DNA of 64,000 bases, taken from JACKAQ01 sp965227145. GTDB taxonomy: Bacteria > Calditrichota > Calditrichia > RBG-13-44-9 > J075. The notes below the pieces were generated by a model. It worked only from the letters and a program-made list of their open reading frames with translations, had not been told where the DNA came from and did not search any database. A program made the position numbers and the translations under genes. The stretch covers positions 682,001 through 746,000 of the forward strand of contig OZ245730.1 of the NCBI GenBank assembly GCA_965227145.1, read 5' to 3'. Below, in pieces: positions 55,548 to 64,000 of the stretch (positions are counted from its first letter, which is position 1; every line of letters begins with the position of its first letter).

Positions 55548-55593
55548 TTTGTGATTCTGAAATTGTTGTTATTTATAAACTTATGACATCAAG

Positions 55594-55624
55594 TTCCCCG
55601 AACGCAAATTCGGGGAATTTTTTT
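55594..55624 (+). terminator. Strong intrinsic terminator-like hairpin just upstream of tRNA-Sec
   Basis: TTCCCCGAA-CGCAAA-TTCGGGGAA forms a perfect 9-bp stem with a T-run of seven or more. It lies 47 bp after the isomerase stop, so it probably ends the PTS/isomerase transcript. Its last T is only 2 nt before the first base of tRNA-Sec. Confidence 0.88.
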
Positions 55625-55626
55625 AA

Positions 55627-55723
55627 GGAGGTGGATGGGGACCGGTGTCTTCCCCGGCCTTCAAAGCCGCGTGTGTCCCGGTAGACCGGGGCAGGTGGGT
55701 TCGACTCCCACGCACCTCCGCCA
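55627..55723 (+). tRNA. selC: Selenocysteine tRNA, anticodon TCA
   Basis: 97 nt with an encoded CCA end. The anticodon loop is CTTCAAA (anticodon TCA) closed by a CGGC/GCCG stem. A long variable arm (CCCGG-TAGA-CCGGG) is present, the D arm is GGGGA...TCCCC, and the T arm is GTGGG-TTCGACT-CCCAC. The acceptor stem GGAGGTG/CACCTCC has 7 clear pairs, with a G-G opposition at the eighth position, where bacterial tRNA-Sec normally pairs. These features show that the organism decodes UGA as selenocysteine. No selA, selB or selD is in this window. Confidence 0.95.
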
Positions 55724-55917
55724 TTTTTTTGGATAAACTGCACAACTTCCCGGCAAAAATAGGAAAAAAAATTCCATAATTGTGGAAAAATTGCGCAACT
55801 AATACTTCCTTTCAATCACAGTGTTTTAAGTTAAGTAATTGTTATTATTGATTTAAACGCAGTTGATGATTTGGGTTGGTATTGTTTTTGTTCCTTTATT
55901 TTGAATATATCACAAAA

Positions 55918-55950
55918 CCCTGCCGGACCCGGCTTTGCGGCTGCTAACGG
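55918..55950 (+). promoter_or_regulatory. G+C-rich, possibly structured leader segment before the TonB receptor gene
   Basis: The segment, containing CCCTGCCGGACCCGGCTTTG and CGGCTGCTAACGG, stands out in an A+T-rich spacer. GCCG-GACC-CGGC can form a short hairpin. It does not match a B12-box or other riboswitch core that I know. It lies 58 to 90 bp before the ATG of a TonB-dependent receptor. Confidence 0.3.
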
Positions 55951-56007
55951 TAATAAAAATCAATACGTTGTCGATGATTAGGGTATATCAAAAATAACGA
56001 AAGCATT

Positions 56008-58266
56008 ATGAACCGCATTTCCGGGAAAAATCACAGATTTGTTGCGATTGCCATCATTTGGCTGATGATATCGGCTGGCATGGCCGCGCAATCACTGGTG
56101 ATGTCCGGCAAAGTGCGCGATATTAACACCCACCGTGAAATCCCCGGCGTAAATATTTTTATTCCCGAATTAGGAATTGGCACTGTTTCGGATCTTGCCG
56201 GACGGTTTGAATTGGAAATTACCCGTCCCGAACCGGATATGCGCGTTTTCTTCCAACATGTTGGTTTTGATACACTTAGCCTGGAAGTGGAAGATGTGCT
56301 TTCGCAGAAAACCATCGAGCTTCAGGAACGATTGATTCCCGTACCGGTAGTTGTGACGGAATCCTACGAAGATGTGCTGGATATCGAGCATGACCTGCCG
56401 CAATCGGTTTCCGTTCTCGATGCCCGGGTGCTGGATTTGCACGGCTATGTTGACGCCGGCGATTTGCTGCAATCCGAACAAAGCATTCAGGTGGATGAGG
56501 AATTGAGCGGTAAAAAAACCGTTTCCATTCGCGGCGGCAACCCGGATGAAGTGATAGTCCTGTTCAACGGCATTCGCATGAACAACGCGCTGGATAATAT
56601 TTTTGATGTATCGCTGATAGACCTGACAGATGTGGAGCGGCTGGAAGTAATCAAAGGCAGCAATACGGCCCTGTATGGCTCTGAGGCGTTTTCCGGAGTG
56701 GTGAACGTTGTGCCGCGTGCCCGCCAGGATTACAAAATCCGTTTTCAGCAGCGGATCGGCTCATACAATTCCGGCGATTGGGGACTGTATCTTAACAACA
56801 AAATTGGCAAATTGTATGGCGGTTACAGCATTAAACGCGGTAACGCGCAACGGGCTTTTGCCAACGAAGCAGAAGGCAACCAGTTGCTGGAAAACCGTTC
56901 GGAACACCATACTGCAAATTTGGCGTATCATTTTAAAGAAACACCCGGCGGCAGACCCATTTCTTCGCTGAGTTTGATGTATGTGCGCTCCGAACTGGAT
57001 TTTGCCAACGAGCGCGATAGCGAAAATTTGCAAAATTTCAATCAGATGATTTCGGTGCGGTTTGATGGCGATATCGGCAATCTCACCGGATTATCGCTTT
57101 CCGGCGCATACCAATGGCTGGATGAAAGCCAGTTTCTGCTGTTCGCAGATGCCGAAAATATATCCGGTTTTCTCACCCGCGATATCGAAAACCGCTCGTG
57201 GCATTTTAATGCCGACCGCACCATGCGCTACCGTAATTTACGATTGCTGGTCGGGTATCAGTATAAACAAACCTTGCTGGATTTCCGCGACAACCGTTTT
57301 GTGATCAGCAACGAAGGTAACGAACTGGCGTTGGCATCGCTGAAGCGCTCGCAACATGGCTTTGTTTCAATCGCCAAATATCGCGTGCCGACGCGCTCCA
57401 CATTTTTTCCCAGCATCAATTTTGATGCGAGTTTCCGATACGATATCGTAAAAGACCGGGAAGCGGAATCGCATATTCAAAACGATAGCCCGGCGGATGA
57501 TGCGCTATGGCGGGAACAAACTATCAAAATTTCGGCGCATACCAACGGCAGCAACGGCAAATTTGCGCTGAACGGATTTATCAATCTCGGTTCCAACGTG
57601 AAATTTCCAACGCTGATGCAGCAAATCAGCTCGCGAGAAATTTTGGCGAGCGGCGATAATACGGTGTTGCTGCGACCGGAAAAAAATCACAGTATCGAAT
57701 TTGGTGCGGAAATCAGCCGGGAAGTCCGGCGTCCGCAGTTGTTCGGCTGGCAGTTGGGTGTCAATTTATTCCACAACGAATATCAAAATAAATTCCGCAG
57801 CTATTCCCTGCCGGGAACGCCCATCGCATTTTTCGACAACGTGCCTTTCGCCAGCATTACCGGGGTAGAAGCGCAGCAGCGGCTGTTTCTGTTCAATAAA
57901 AAAGTGACGATGGAATTGGGCGCGTCCCGTTATTCGCTGTCTGATCTGGCAACTTTTCCGTTCAAATATGATCGCAAATATACGTTTGATATCCGCATCG
58001 ACGAAGGCGGTTATTCGTTCCGGGTAAACGCATTTAAAGAGGGCGAGCAGATTGCCCAAATCCGCAAAACCGACGGCACTTTTTCGGAAGTGAACATCGG
58101 TTCCGTCGGGAATATCGATGTATTCTTCAGCAAAGCTTTCGAAATTAACCGCATCAAATGGTTTTTCAACGCGAGTTTCCGCAATGTTTTAAATGATGAT
58201 TATCAGTTGGAAGGGTTGACTTTGCGGGATCGCCGGTATTACTTTACACTCGGTGTACAATATTAA
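56008..58266 (+). CDS. TonB-dependent receptor with carboxypeptidase-like N-terminal domain
   Basis: 752 aa with a signal peptide (IAIIWLMISAGMAAQ). A CarboxypepD_reg-like domain follows (SLVMSGKVRDINTHREIPGVNIFIPELGIGT...), then the plug (PQSVSVLDARVL...VSIRGGNPDEVIVLFNGIRMN...LEVIKGSNTALYGSEAFSGVVNV), then a 22-strand-type barrel ending in YYFTLGVQY. The substrate is unknown. The next gene, a lipoprotein, starts 12 bp after the stop and probably works with it. Confidence 0.93.
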   Translation: MNRISGKNHRFVAIAIIWLMISAGMAAQSLVMSGKVRDINTHREIPGVNIFIPELGIGTVSDLAGRFELEITRPEPDMRVFFQHVGFDTLSLEVEDVLSQKTIELQERLIPVPVVVTESYEDVLDIEHDLPQSVSVLDARVLDLHGYVDAGDLLQSEQSIQVDEELSGKKTVSIRGGNPDEVIVLFNGIRMNNALDNIFDVSLIDLTDVERLEVIKGSNTALYGSEAFSGVVNVVPRARQDYKIRFQQRIGSYNSGDWGLYLNNKIGKLYGGYSIKRGNAQRAFANEAEGNQLLENRSEHHTANLAYHFKETPGGRPISSLSLMYVRSELDFANERDSENLQNFNQMISVRFDGDIGNLTGLSLSGAYQWLDESQFLLFADAENISGFLTRDIENRSWHFNADRTMRYRNLRLLVGYQYKQTLLDFRDNRFVISNEGNELALASLKRSQHGFVSIAKYRVPTRSTFFPSINFDASFRYDIVKDREAESHIQNDSPADDALWREQTIKISAHTNGSNGKFALNGFINLGSNVKFPTLMQQISSREILASGDNTVLLRPEKNHSIEFGAEISREVRRPQLFGWQLGVNLFHNEYQNKFRSYSLPGTPIAFFDNVPFASITGVEAQQRLFLFNKKVTMELGASRYSLSDLATFPFKYDRKYTFDIRIDEGGYSFRVNAFKEGEQIAQIRKTDGTFSEVNIGSVGNIDVFFSKAFEINRIKWFFNASFRNVLNDDYQLEGLTLRDRRYYFTLGVQY

Positions 58267-58278
58267 TTCCGGGGTAAC

Positions 58279-59154
58279 ATGATACTGTCTGCTGCACTGA
58301 AACCGGCTGTCCGCCGGGCAATATGTTGTATCGCCGGCTGGCTGATTGTCGGCTGCACAGAAAATCCGTTCACCAGTACCGAAACATTCCAATCCCACCG
58401 CACGTTCAGCGGCCAAATTCAGTTTAATCAATCAGATACGACCCAAATGCCCCGGGCATATGTTTGGATGGAAGCGCTGGATGTTGGCACGTTCTCCGAA
58501 ACCGGGGGCACGTTCAAGCTGTCGCTGCCATCACCATCCAGCCAACCGGGCGGCGGTTTTACGGGCAGTTCAAATGTGTATATTTATCTGGCAAATTTTA
58601 CGCTGGATTCGATTCGGGTGGTTATGCACAAAGGCGAGCTAATTTTCGAACGCGGTTCGCTGAATAATATGGGGCAGGTGGAAGAGGATATTGTGTTGAA
58701 TCAGCTTTTTTCGGTAGATATTTCCGCCGAACCCGCGTTTTTTACCACAGATTTTGAAGATACCCTCAATGTTTCCGTGACCCTCAGCGCGTTGGCAGAT
58801 TCGCAGGCAATTTGGACGTTGGCAGCAAAAACGGATGATATCGCCAGCGTGTTGCTCTGGCAGGTTGATTCCACATCGAATGACGCCACATTTTTACGCA
58901 ATCCCGATGCAACGGAGCAATTGCGCATCATCGGGGAAACGCCGGTAACCTGGCAGGGTCAGTTTGTTATCGCGCCGCAATTGTTCAAACTTGGCGAATA
59001 TCGGATTTTGCCCTATCTCTGGGTCGACGGGCATCGTCCGCCGGATGCGTTGATCCGAAAATTGGGAACCACGTTTCGGGCATACGATGAGAGTTTCCGG
59101 TTTTTGCCGTTTTTGCGGAATGGCGGCAAATTGACGATTGTTGAGCCAAAATAG
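58279..59154 (+). CDS. Lipoprotein paired with the TonB receptor
   Basis: 291 aa with a lipoprotein signal (AGWLIVGC, lipidated Cys at about residue 26). The mature part is beta-rich with two or more Ig-like stretches and no catalytic motif that I recognise. It follows the TonB receptor within 12 bp, so a surface-exposed partner for ligand capture is plausible, similar in arrangement but not sequence to SusCD pairs. Function is inferred only from context. Confidence 0.72.
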   Translation: MILSAALKPAVRRAICCIAGWLIVGCTENPFTSTETFQSHRTFSGQIQFNQSDTTQMPRAYVWMEALDVGTFSETGGTFKLSLPSPSSQPGGGFTGSSNVYIYLANFTLDSIRVVMHKGELIFERGSLNNMGQVEEDIVLNQLFSVDISAEPAFFTTDFEDTLNVSVTLSALADSQAIWTLAAKTDDIASVLLWQVDSTSNDATFLRNPDATEQLRIIGETPVTWQGQFVIAPQLFKLGEYRILPYLWVDGHRPPDALIRKLGTTFRAYDESFRFLPFLRNGGKLTIVEPK

Positions 59155-59185
59155 CCGTTTCGAATTCGAAATAAATCCCCAAAAA

Positions 59186-62100
59186 TTATTGCGATAGCCA
59201 AACCCGGATCAGCGAAATGAGGTGTTCTTCGTCCACCGGTTTCGGGAGAAAATCGTTTGCCCCTGCGGAAAAACAGCTGTCGCGGTCGCTTTGCATCACT
59301 TTGGCTGTCAGCGCGATGATCGGTGTATCCTTGAATATTTCCTGACTGCGAATTTGGCGCATGGCTTCAAATCCGTCCATTTCCGGCATCATAATATCCA
59401 TTAAAATCAAATCCTGTTGCGGATCAGATGCCAGCATTTTCAACGCCTGTACGCCGTTTTTGCCGGTGCTGACCTTCATTCCCCGGGATTCCAGAACCTG
59501 TGTCAGCGCAAATAAATTGCGCATATCGTCATCGACCAGCAGAATTTTTTTGCCTTCGGTGATGTCTGCTTTTGCCGGCAGCGATTCAATCATCTGTTGT
59601 TGATTTTCCGGCATTCTTTCAGTCAGGCGATGCAAAAATAAGTTCGTTTCGTCCAACAGTTTTTCCGGCGGACAATTGCCTTTTTTGAGTACCCGTTGCG
59701 CCAGTAATTGCAATTGCCCCTGCTCATCCGGGGATAAATCTTTGCCGGTGTAAATTATTACGGCGGGTAAATTGACATCCGGCCGGGTTTGCAACGATTC
59801 CAGCAAATCAATTCCGGACATATCCTTCAACCCCAAATCCAGAAGAATGCAGTCAAATTCATCTTTGTGCAAAATATCGATGGCATCCGTGCCATTGGCA
59901 AAAGTGGTAATTTGCAAATCTTCGCTGGCAAAAAAATCGGCTAAATTTTCGCGCAGGTTGTCGTCGTCCTCAACAATCAGCAGCTTTTTGGGATAGCGTT
60001 CCGCGATTCGTTGGATTTTCAGAAATGCCGATTGCAATTGCTCCACCGAAACCGGTTTGTGCATCACGCCGATGGCGCCGAGTTTCAGGGCATCATCCAG
60101 CGCCGATTGACCGGAAATAACGTGCACGGGAATATGGCGGGTGACCGTGTCATTTTTTAGCGTATCCAGCACATTCCAGCCGTTTCGACCGGGTAAACCG
60201 AGATCGAGAATTATGCCATGCGGCATTAATTGCTGGGCAAATTGCAAACCTGCATCGCCATCGCCGGCAATAATGCCTTTGAAATTTCGCTCGTGGACAA
60301 ACGTTAGTAAAATATTGGCAAATTCCGGATCATCTTCGATAATCAAAATTACGCGGTCATCGCTTTCCAGCATTGCTCGATCATCCGTTATCGCTATTGG
60401 TTTGGGTTCGGGAGCGGGCGTGTTTTCCACCAAAAAGTCGATGTTTTGGGGAGGCGCCAAAACCGCATCGTGTTCGACGGGAATAATCCCGGACGATTTT
60501 GCAGGCAAAATAATGCCAAAAGTACTGCCGTTGCCGGGTTCGCTTTCGAGAAACATTTCGCCGCCCAAAATATTTACCAGCTCGCGGGAAATGGAAAGTC
60601 CCAGCCCGGTGCCGCCATATTTGCGGCTGGTTGTGCCGTCTGCCTGCTGAAATGCCTCGAATATCAGTTGATGTTTTTCCGCTGCAATGCCAACGCCGGA
60701 ATCGCGAACGCTGATAACCATCGCCGGATTTTCTGCCAGCGCCGCACGCTGCAATTTTCGCTTGCCGTTGAATTTGCGAACGTTGATCGTTACGCCACCG
60801 GATTCGGTAAATTTGAATGCGTTGGAAAGCAGATTTTTCAGCACCTGGCTCAGCCGGAGCGAATCCGTATCGATCATGCCCGGTGCATCTTTTTCATACG
60901 TGATGGCAAAATCCACACCCTTTTGCTCAGCGACATGCCCGAACTGTAACTCGATATCAGACAACAGGTTACGTAAATCAGTCGGTCGGATATCAATTTG
61001 TAATTTACCGGATTCAACTTTCGAGAGATCCAGAATATCGTTAATCAGCGTGAGCAAATCCGTACCGGCGGAGTTGATAATCTGGGCATAGCGAATCTGC
61101 CCTTCAGTAAGATTTCCGGTTTTATTTTCCGATAACATTTTGGATAAAATAAGCAAACTGTTCAGCGGTGTGCGCAATTCGTGCGACATATTCGCCAAAA
61201 ATTCGGATTTGTATTTGTTGGCAAGCTCCAGATCACGCGCTTTTTCTTCCACCAGTTTTTGGGCGATTTTCAATTCTTCATTTTTGCGTTTTAACAGCGT
61301 TTGCTGTTTTTCCAGCTCGTGGGTTTGTGCTTCCAACTCCGTATTCGAGGATTGCAGCGCCTGTTGCTGCAACTGCAGCTGTTTTTCCGATTGGCGCAGC
61401 GCTGCGGTTTGTATTTCCAGCCGTTCATTTGCCCGACGCAATTCTTCCTGCTGAATGCGCAATTCTTCGGCCTGTTTTTGGGTGGCTTCCAATAAATCTT
61501 TCAGTTTTGTGCGCGATTCTGCCGTTTGAAAATTAATAGCGATATTGGGATTCACCTGCTCCAAAAATAGCAGTTCATTTTCCGTAAATTCGCCAAATTT
61601 GCCAAGTTCGATTGCGCCGATAATATTGCCTTCGTAAATAAACGGCGTAACCAGTACATTGGCGGGCGTCGCTTCGCCCAATCCGGAGCGGATACTCAAA
61701 TAGCCTTCCGGCACGTTTTTCAGAAGAATGGTTTTTTGCGCCAGCGCGGATTGGCCAACCAAACCTTCGCCGATCTCGAATACTTTTTGGCTTTCCTGCC
61801 AAACAGCCAGCGAGTAGCTACCCACCATTTTCAACCGGTTCTGGTCTGGCAATAAATAGATGGCGCCAACCTGTGCATCCAGATATCCGCACAAAAACTG
61901 GATCACATTTTGAGCCATTTTTTCAATACCGAGCTCGCCGCTCATGTGGGCGTGCAGTTCGGTTTGCCCTGTTTTCAGCCAATTTTGCTGGGTGTTTTCC
62001 TGTGAAATTTCGATGAGATTTCGTTTCATTTGCTCCAGCGCATTGCCCAAAACATCCGCTTTGCTGCGAACGCGAACGGAATATGAATAATCGCCCTGAC

Positions 62101-62887
62101 CGATGGCGTTGGCGGCACGGGTAAGGTCTTTCGTCGCGTCGATCAACGATACAAACGCTTTCGCCAAAAACCCGAACTCATCCCGCGTGGTTACCTGCAG
62201 CGCCACATCCACTTTGCCCTGCGCCAGATCGTTTGCCGCATTAACAATTTCATTTAACGGTTTGTCGATCGACCGGATGATGTAATAGCCGAGAATACTG
62301 AAAAGCACCATCACGATAAAAATAACCGAATTGGTGAGCAGTGTCGATGCCTCATAATTGGTTTTGGTGGACCGGAACGCCTCGGTCATTTTAATTTTAT
62401 TTTCGCGGGTTTTGTCTGCCAAAGTGGTTTTGATGCTGTTATACTGCTCTTTCATCACTTCCAGCGCGGCGATGGTTTCCTCATTAAATTCGCCCAAAAT
62501 CATGCGCCGGACGTTTTTGTCCGCCAATCGATAATAAATTGCCAGATCTTTTTCCATCCGGTTCAAAATTTCTTCGGAAATCGTGGGATTATTTCTGCCG
62601 GTATTCAATTGCAGCAGAAAAATTTTATACAGGGAATCTGCAATAACCAGTTCATCTTCATCGGCTGCGGCGACGGCATTTTGCATGGCATATTGCAGCG
62701 AAAGCAGTGTTTCTTCCAGATCACGGCTGAGCTCCAGCGCCGAAACATACCCGGTTTCGATTTCCGATATCAGTTGCTCATTGTTATAGCGAAAAAAATA
62801 ATTGCTCATTACGATGATCACGAAAATAAAAATGGAGATAATCACCATTAATGAAATTTTGTCGCGGATTTTAAGTTGACTAAACAT
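59186..62887 (-). CDS. Membrane hybrid histidine kinase with HAMP, GAF and three receivers
   Basis: 1233 aa. Two membrane helices (about 12-33 and 190-210) flank a periplasmic helical sensor region of the 4HB type. HAMP (about 210-290), GAF (about 310-455), then a long Gln/Glu/Leu coiled coil (455-555), then HisKA (His in SHELRTPLNS, about 568) and HATPase_c (DSGVGIA, GGTGLGLSI) follow. Three receivers come last, with Asp in LDLGLPGRNG, LDLGLKDMSG and MDIMMPEMDG. Such sensory chains suit a phosphorelay with several inputs. No partner response regulator is adjacent. Confidence 0.95.
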   Translation of the reverse strand: MFSQLKIRDKISLMVIISIFIFVIIVMSNYFFRYNNEQLISEIETGYVSALELSRDLEETLLSLQYAMQNAVAAADEDELVIADSLYKIFLLQLNTGRNNPTISEEILNRMEKDLAIYYRLADKNVRRMILGEFNEETIAALEVMKEQYNSIKTTLADKTRENKIKMTEAFRSTKTNYEASTLLTNSVIFIVMVLFSILGYYIIRSIDKPLNEIVNAANDLAQGKVDVALQVTTRDEFGFLAKAFVSLIDATKDLTRAANAIGQGDYSYSVRVRSKADVLGNALEQMKRNLIEISQENTQQNWLKTGQTELHAHMSGELGIEKMAQNVIQFLCGYLDAQVGAIYLLPDQNRLKMVGSYSLAVWQESQKVFEIGEGLVGQSALAQKTILLKNVPEGYLSIRSGLGEATPANVLVTPFIYEGNIIGAIELGKFGEFTENELLFLEQVNPNIAINFQTAESRTKLKDLLEATQKQAEELRIQQEELRRANERLEIQTAALRQSEKQLQLQQQALQSSNTELEAQTHELEKQQTLLKRKNEELKIAQKLVEEKARDLELANKYKSEFLANMSHELRTPLNSLLILSKMLSENKTGNLTEGQIRYAQIINSAGTDLLTLINDILDLSKVESGKLQIDIRPTDLRNLLSDIELQFGHVAEQKGVDFAITYEKDAPGMIDTDSLRLSQVLKNLLSNAFKFTESGGVTINVRKFNGKRKLQRAALAENPAMVISVRDSGVGIAAEKHQLIFEAFQQADGTTSRKYGGTGLGLSISRELVNILGGEMFLESEPGNGSTFGIILPAKSSGIIPVEHDAVLAPPQNIDFLVENTPAPEPKPIAITDDRAMLESDDRVILIIEDDPEFANILLTFVHERNFKGIIAGDGDAGLQFAQQLMPHGIILDLGLPGRNGWNVLDTLKNDTVTRHIPVHVISGQSALDDALKLGAIGVMHKPVSVEQLQSAFLKIQRIAERYPKKLLIVEDDDNLRENLADFFASEDLQITTFANGTDAIDILHKDEFDCILLDLGLKDMSGIDLLESLQTRPDVNLPAVIIYTGKDLSPDEQGQLQLLAQRVLKKGNCPPEKLLDETNLFLHRLTERMPENQQQMIESLPAKADITEGKKILLVDDDMRNLFALTQVLESRGMKVSTGKNGVQALKMLASDPQQDLILMDIMMPEMDGFEAMRQIRSQEIFKDTPIIALTAKVMQSDRDSCFSAGANDFLPKPVDEEHLISLIRVWLSQ

Positions 62888-62964
62888 GGTAAACCAATTT
62901 AAAATAACAGTTTATGTGGTAGAGAATTTGTTGAAATCGACACTTTTTTTGATAAAATCCGATG

Positions 62965-64000
62965 CTACCTTCCGGTTTTTCGGGCAATAACTTGCGAAAT
63001 CACATGCTTCAATTCGTTAACTCGCAACGGTTTTGCCACATATCCATCCATTCCGGCCAACAGGCATTCCTCTTTGTCACCTTTGATCGCGTTTGCGGTT
63101 AGGGCAATAATGGGAATATGCTCATTTTGAATTTTTTCCATTTCGCGGATATTGCGGGTAGCGGTCAGTCCATCCATTTCCGGCATCATCACATCCATCA
63201 AAATCAAATCGAAGGCATCGTTTTTGAACAAATCGAGCGCTATTTGCCCGTTTTCGGCAATTTTTATGGAATGCCCCATTTTTTCCAGCACACGAGACGC
63301 GAGTTTTTGATTGACGTGATTGTCCTCTGCCAACAAAATACGTAACGATTGGGTATTTACCGGGTAATCCGATTCGGCTGAATCGGGCAATTTGTTTTCC
63401 GCAGATTCTGTTTCGTCAATCGATTGCTTCAGCAGTATTGTGAAAATGAAACTGCTGCCGGACGTATCGGGTAAATCGTTCAGGAAATCGGTCATTTGTT
63501 CTTTCAGCTTGCCTTCCTGAACGACAGCGTACTGATGCCCTGTGTCGAAATTTGCCGGACTTTCGACCCAAATATTTCCATTCATCAACTGAACCAGTTG
63601 CGAAGTTATCGCCAGTCCCAAACCCGTTCCCCCAAATTTGCGGGAAACAGACGTGTCAACCTGGGTAAATGCGTCGAAAATGTTATCCTGTTTTTCCGGC
63701 GGAATGCCAATCCCGGTATCGGTGATGTTGATTTTTAAACAAATTTGGTCGGCATTTTGCCATTCCGCTGCGATGCTCACAGAGACAAAACCGTTTTCCG
63801 TGAACTTTATGGCATTGCCGATCAGGTTGATGAGAATCTGGCGTAACCTGTCCGGATCGCCAATCAGCATTTGCGGAATCTCATCTGAAATGTGGAACAG
63901 CAGCGCGATATTTTTTTCTAAAGCTTTAAAACTCATCGTGCGCAATGTTTCAATAACCAACTTGCGAAGTTGAAAAATGAGTGTGGTAAGCTCCAATTTT
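62965..64000 (-). CDS. Hybrid sensor histidine kinase, C-terminal part (cut by window edge)
   Basis: 345 codons are present, in a frame open to the window edge. The fragment begins in the segment after HisKA (LELTTLIFQLRKLV), followed by HATPase_c (LIGNAIKFTENG, DTGIGIPPEK, FGGTGLGLAIT). A linker follows, then a receiver with Asp in LILMDVMMPEMDG, which ends near KPLRVNELKHVI. The sensor and phospho-accepting His lie outside the window. It is upstream of the other hybrid kinase on the same strand, 77 bp away, so both may be co-transcribed. Confidence 0.93.
   Translation of the reverse strand, partial: KLELTTLIFQLRKLVIETLRTMSFKALEKNIALLFHISDEIPQMLIGDPDRLRQILINLIGNAIKFTENGFVSVSIAAEWQNADQICLKINITDTGIGIPPEKQDNIFDAFTQVDTSVSRKFGGTGLGLAITSQLVQLMNGNIWVESPANFDTGHQYAVVQEGKLKEQMTDFLNDLPDTSGSSFIFTILLKQSIDETESAENKLPDSAESDYPVNTQSLRILLAEDNHVNQKLASRVLEKMGHSIKIAENGQIALDLFKNDAFDLILMDVMMPEMDGLTATRNIREMEKIQNEHIPIIALTANAIKGDKEECLLAGMDGYVAKPLRVNELKHVISQVIARKTGR

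Larger units (their letters stand above)
55548..56007. other. 460-bp spacer holding a hairpin, tRNA-Sec and a long leader
   Basis: It contains a strong hairpin (55594-55624), tRNA-Sec (55627-55723) and a T-run after it that may end the tRNA transcript (55724-55730). Next come an A+T-rich stretch and a G+C-rich segment (55918-55950) that may be a structured leader for the TonB receptor gene at 56008. I see no protein-coding gene here; a frame crossing the tRNA is spurious. Confidence 0.7.

Noticed and set aside
55573..55815. 80-residue frame on the minus strand covering the tRNA-Sec region
   Set aside because: It is antisense to the tRNA and hairpin, with no ribosome-binding site or homology.
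55918..55950. Cobalamin riboswitch before the TonB receptor
   Set aside because: No B12-box or kissing-loop pattern is visible; the segment is too short.

Overview
The window reads as chromosomal DNA from a Gram-negative bacterium of the Fibrobacterota-Chlorobiota-Bacteroidota (FCB) assemblage. Calditrichota or a neighbouring candidate phylum is my best guess, from gene content only. Supporting signs are a TonB-dependent receptor with a carboxypeptidase-like N-terminal domain paired with a lipoprotein, a secreted HExxH protein with a type IX-secretion-like C-terminus, a BstA/YfiT-type thiol transferase, YbbR, a TPR-like protein of a type common in Bacteroidota, very large multi-PAS and multi-receiver hybrid kinases, and palindromic intergenic repeats. 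No phage, transposase, integrase or CRISPR array is visible. Genes are densely packed and many overlap by 4 bp (ATGA).

Layout. 1-1.6 kb: minus-strand housekeeping (apt fragment, BstA-like, acylphosphatase, LOG-like). 1.7-7.8 kb: plus-strand run mutM, SAM hydrolase, YbbR, a triple tandem repeat, tsaD, and a vWA membrane protein. 7.9-11.5 kb: a minus-strand operon purM-plsY-purC-gpsA that interleaves purine and phospholipid synthesis. 11.5-14.0 kb: DUF4416, an esterase and a glyoxalase-fold dioxygenase that seems to start at ATA. 14.1-18.4 kb: an eight-PAS hybrid kinase. 18.6-20.6 kb: DUF4861 lipoprotein and an atypical epimerase. 20.6-33.7 kb: the most accessory-looking part. It has an Hsp70-like ATPase with a membrane hairpin instead of a substrate-binding domain, translationally coupled to a polytopic membrane protein, then a pilin-like protein, a secreted coiled-coil protein, an unrecognised 422-residue protein, two A+T-rich secreted LRR paralogues, and a 1208-residue SF1 helicase with a coiled-coil insert.

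33.9-38.4 kb: sirtuin, an XRE/cupin regulator with speD (polyamine synthesis), ACT protein, cysteine desulfurase, creatininase-family amidohydrolase. 38.5-43.9 kb: a MurL-like PP-loop enzyme next to a threonine-synthase-like PLP enzyme, then an O-antigen-ligase-like polymerase and a sulfotransferase (surface polysaccharide). 44.3-47.1 kb: TPR-like protein, VOC protein, DinB protein. 47.4-55.5 kb: der, a secreted metallopeptidase, and a mannose-type PTS (IIC, IID, HPr, EI) followed by a phosphoglucose/phosphomannose isomerase. 55.6 kb: a selenocysteine tRNA directly behind a hairpin. 56.0-59.2 kb: TonB receptor plus lipoprotein. 59.2-64 kb: two large hybrid kinases, the last cut by the window edge.

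The best leads for something undescribed are the Hsp70-like/membrane-protein pair and its neighbourhood, the MurL-like/PLP pair, the ATA start of the dioxygenase, and the hairpin abutting tRNA-Sec.
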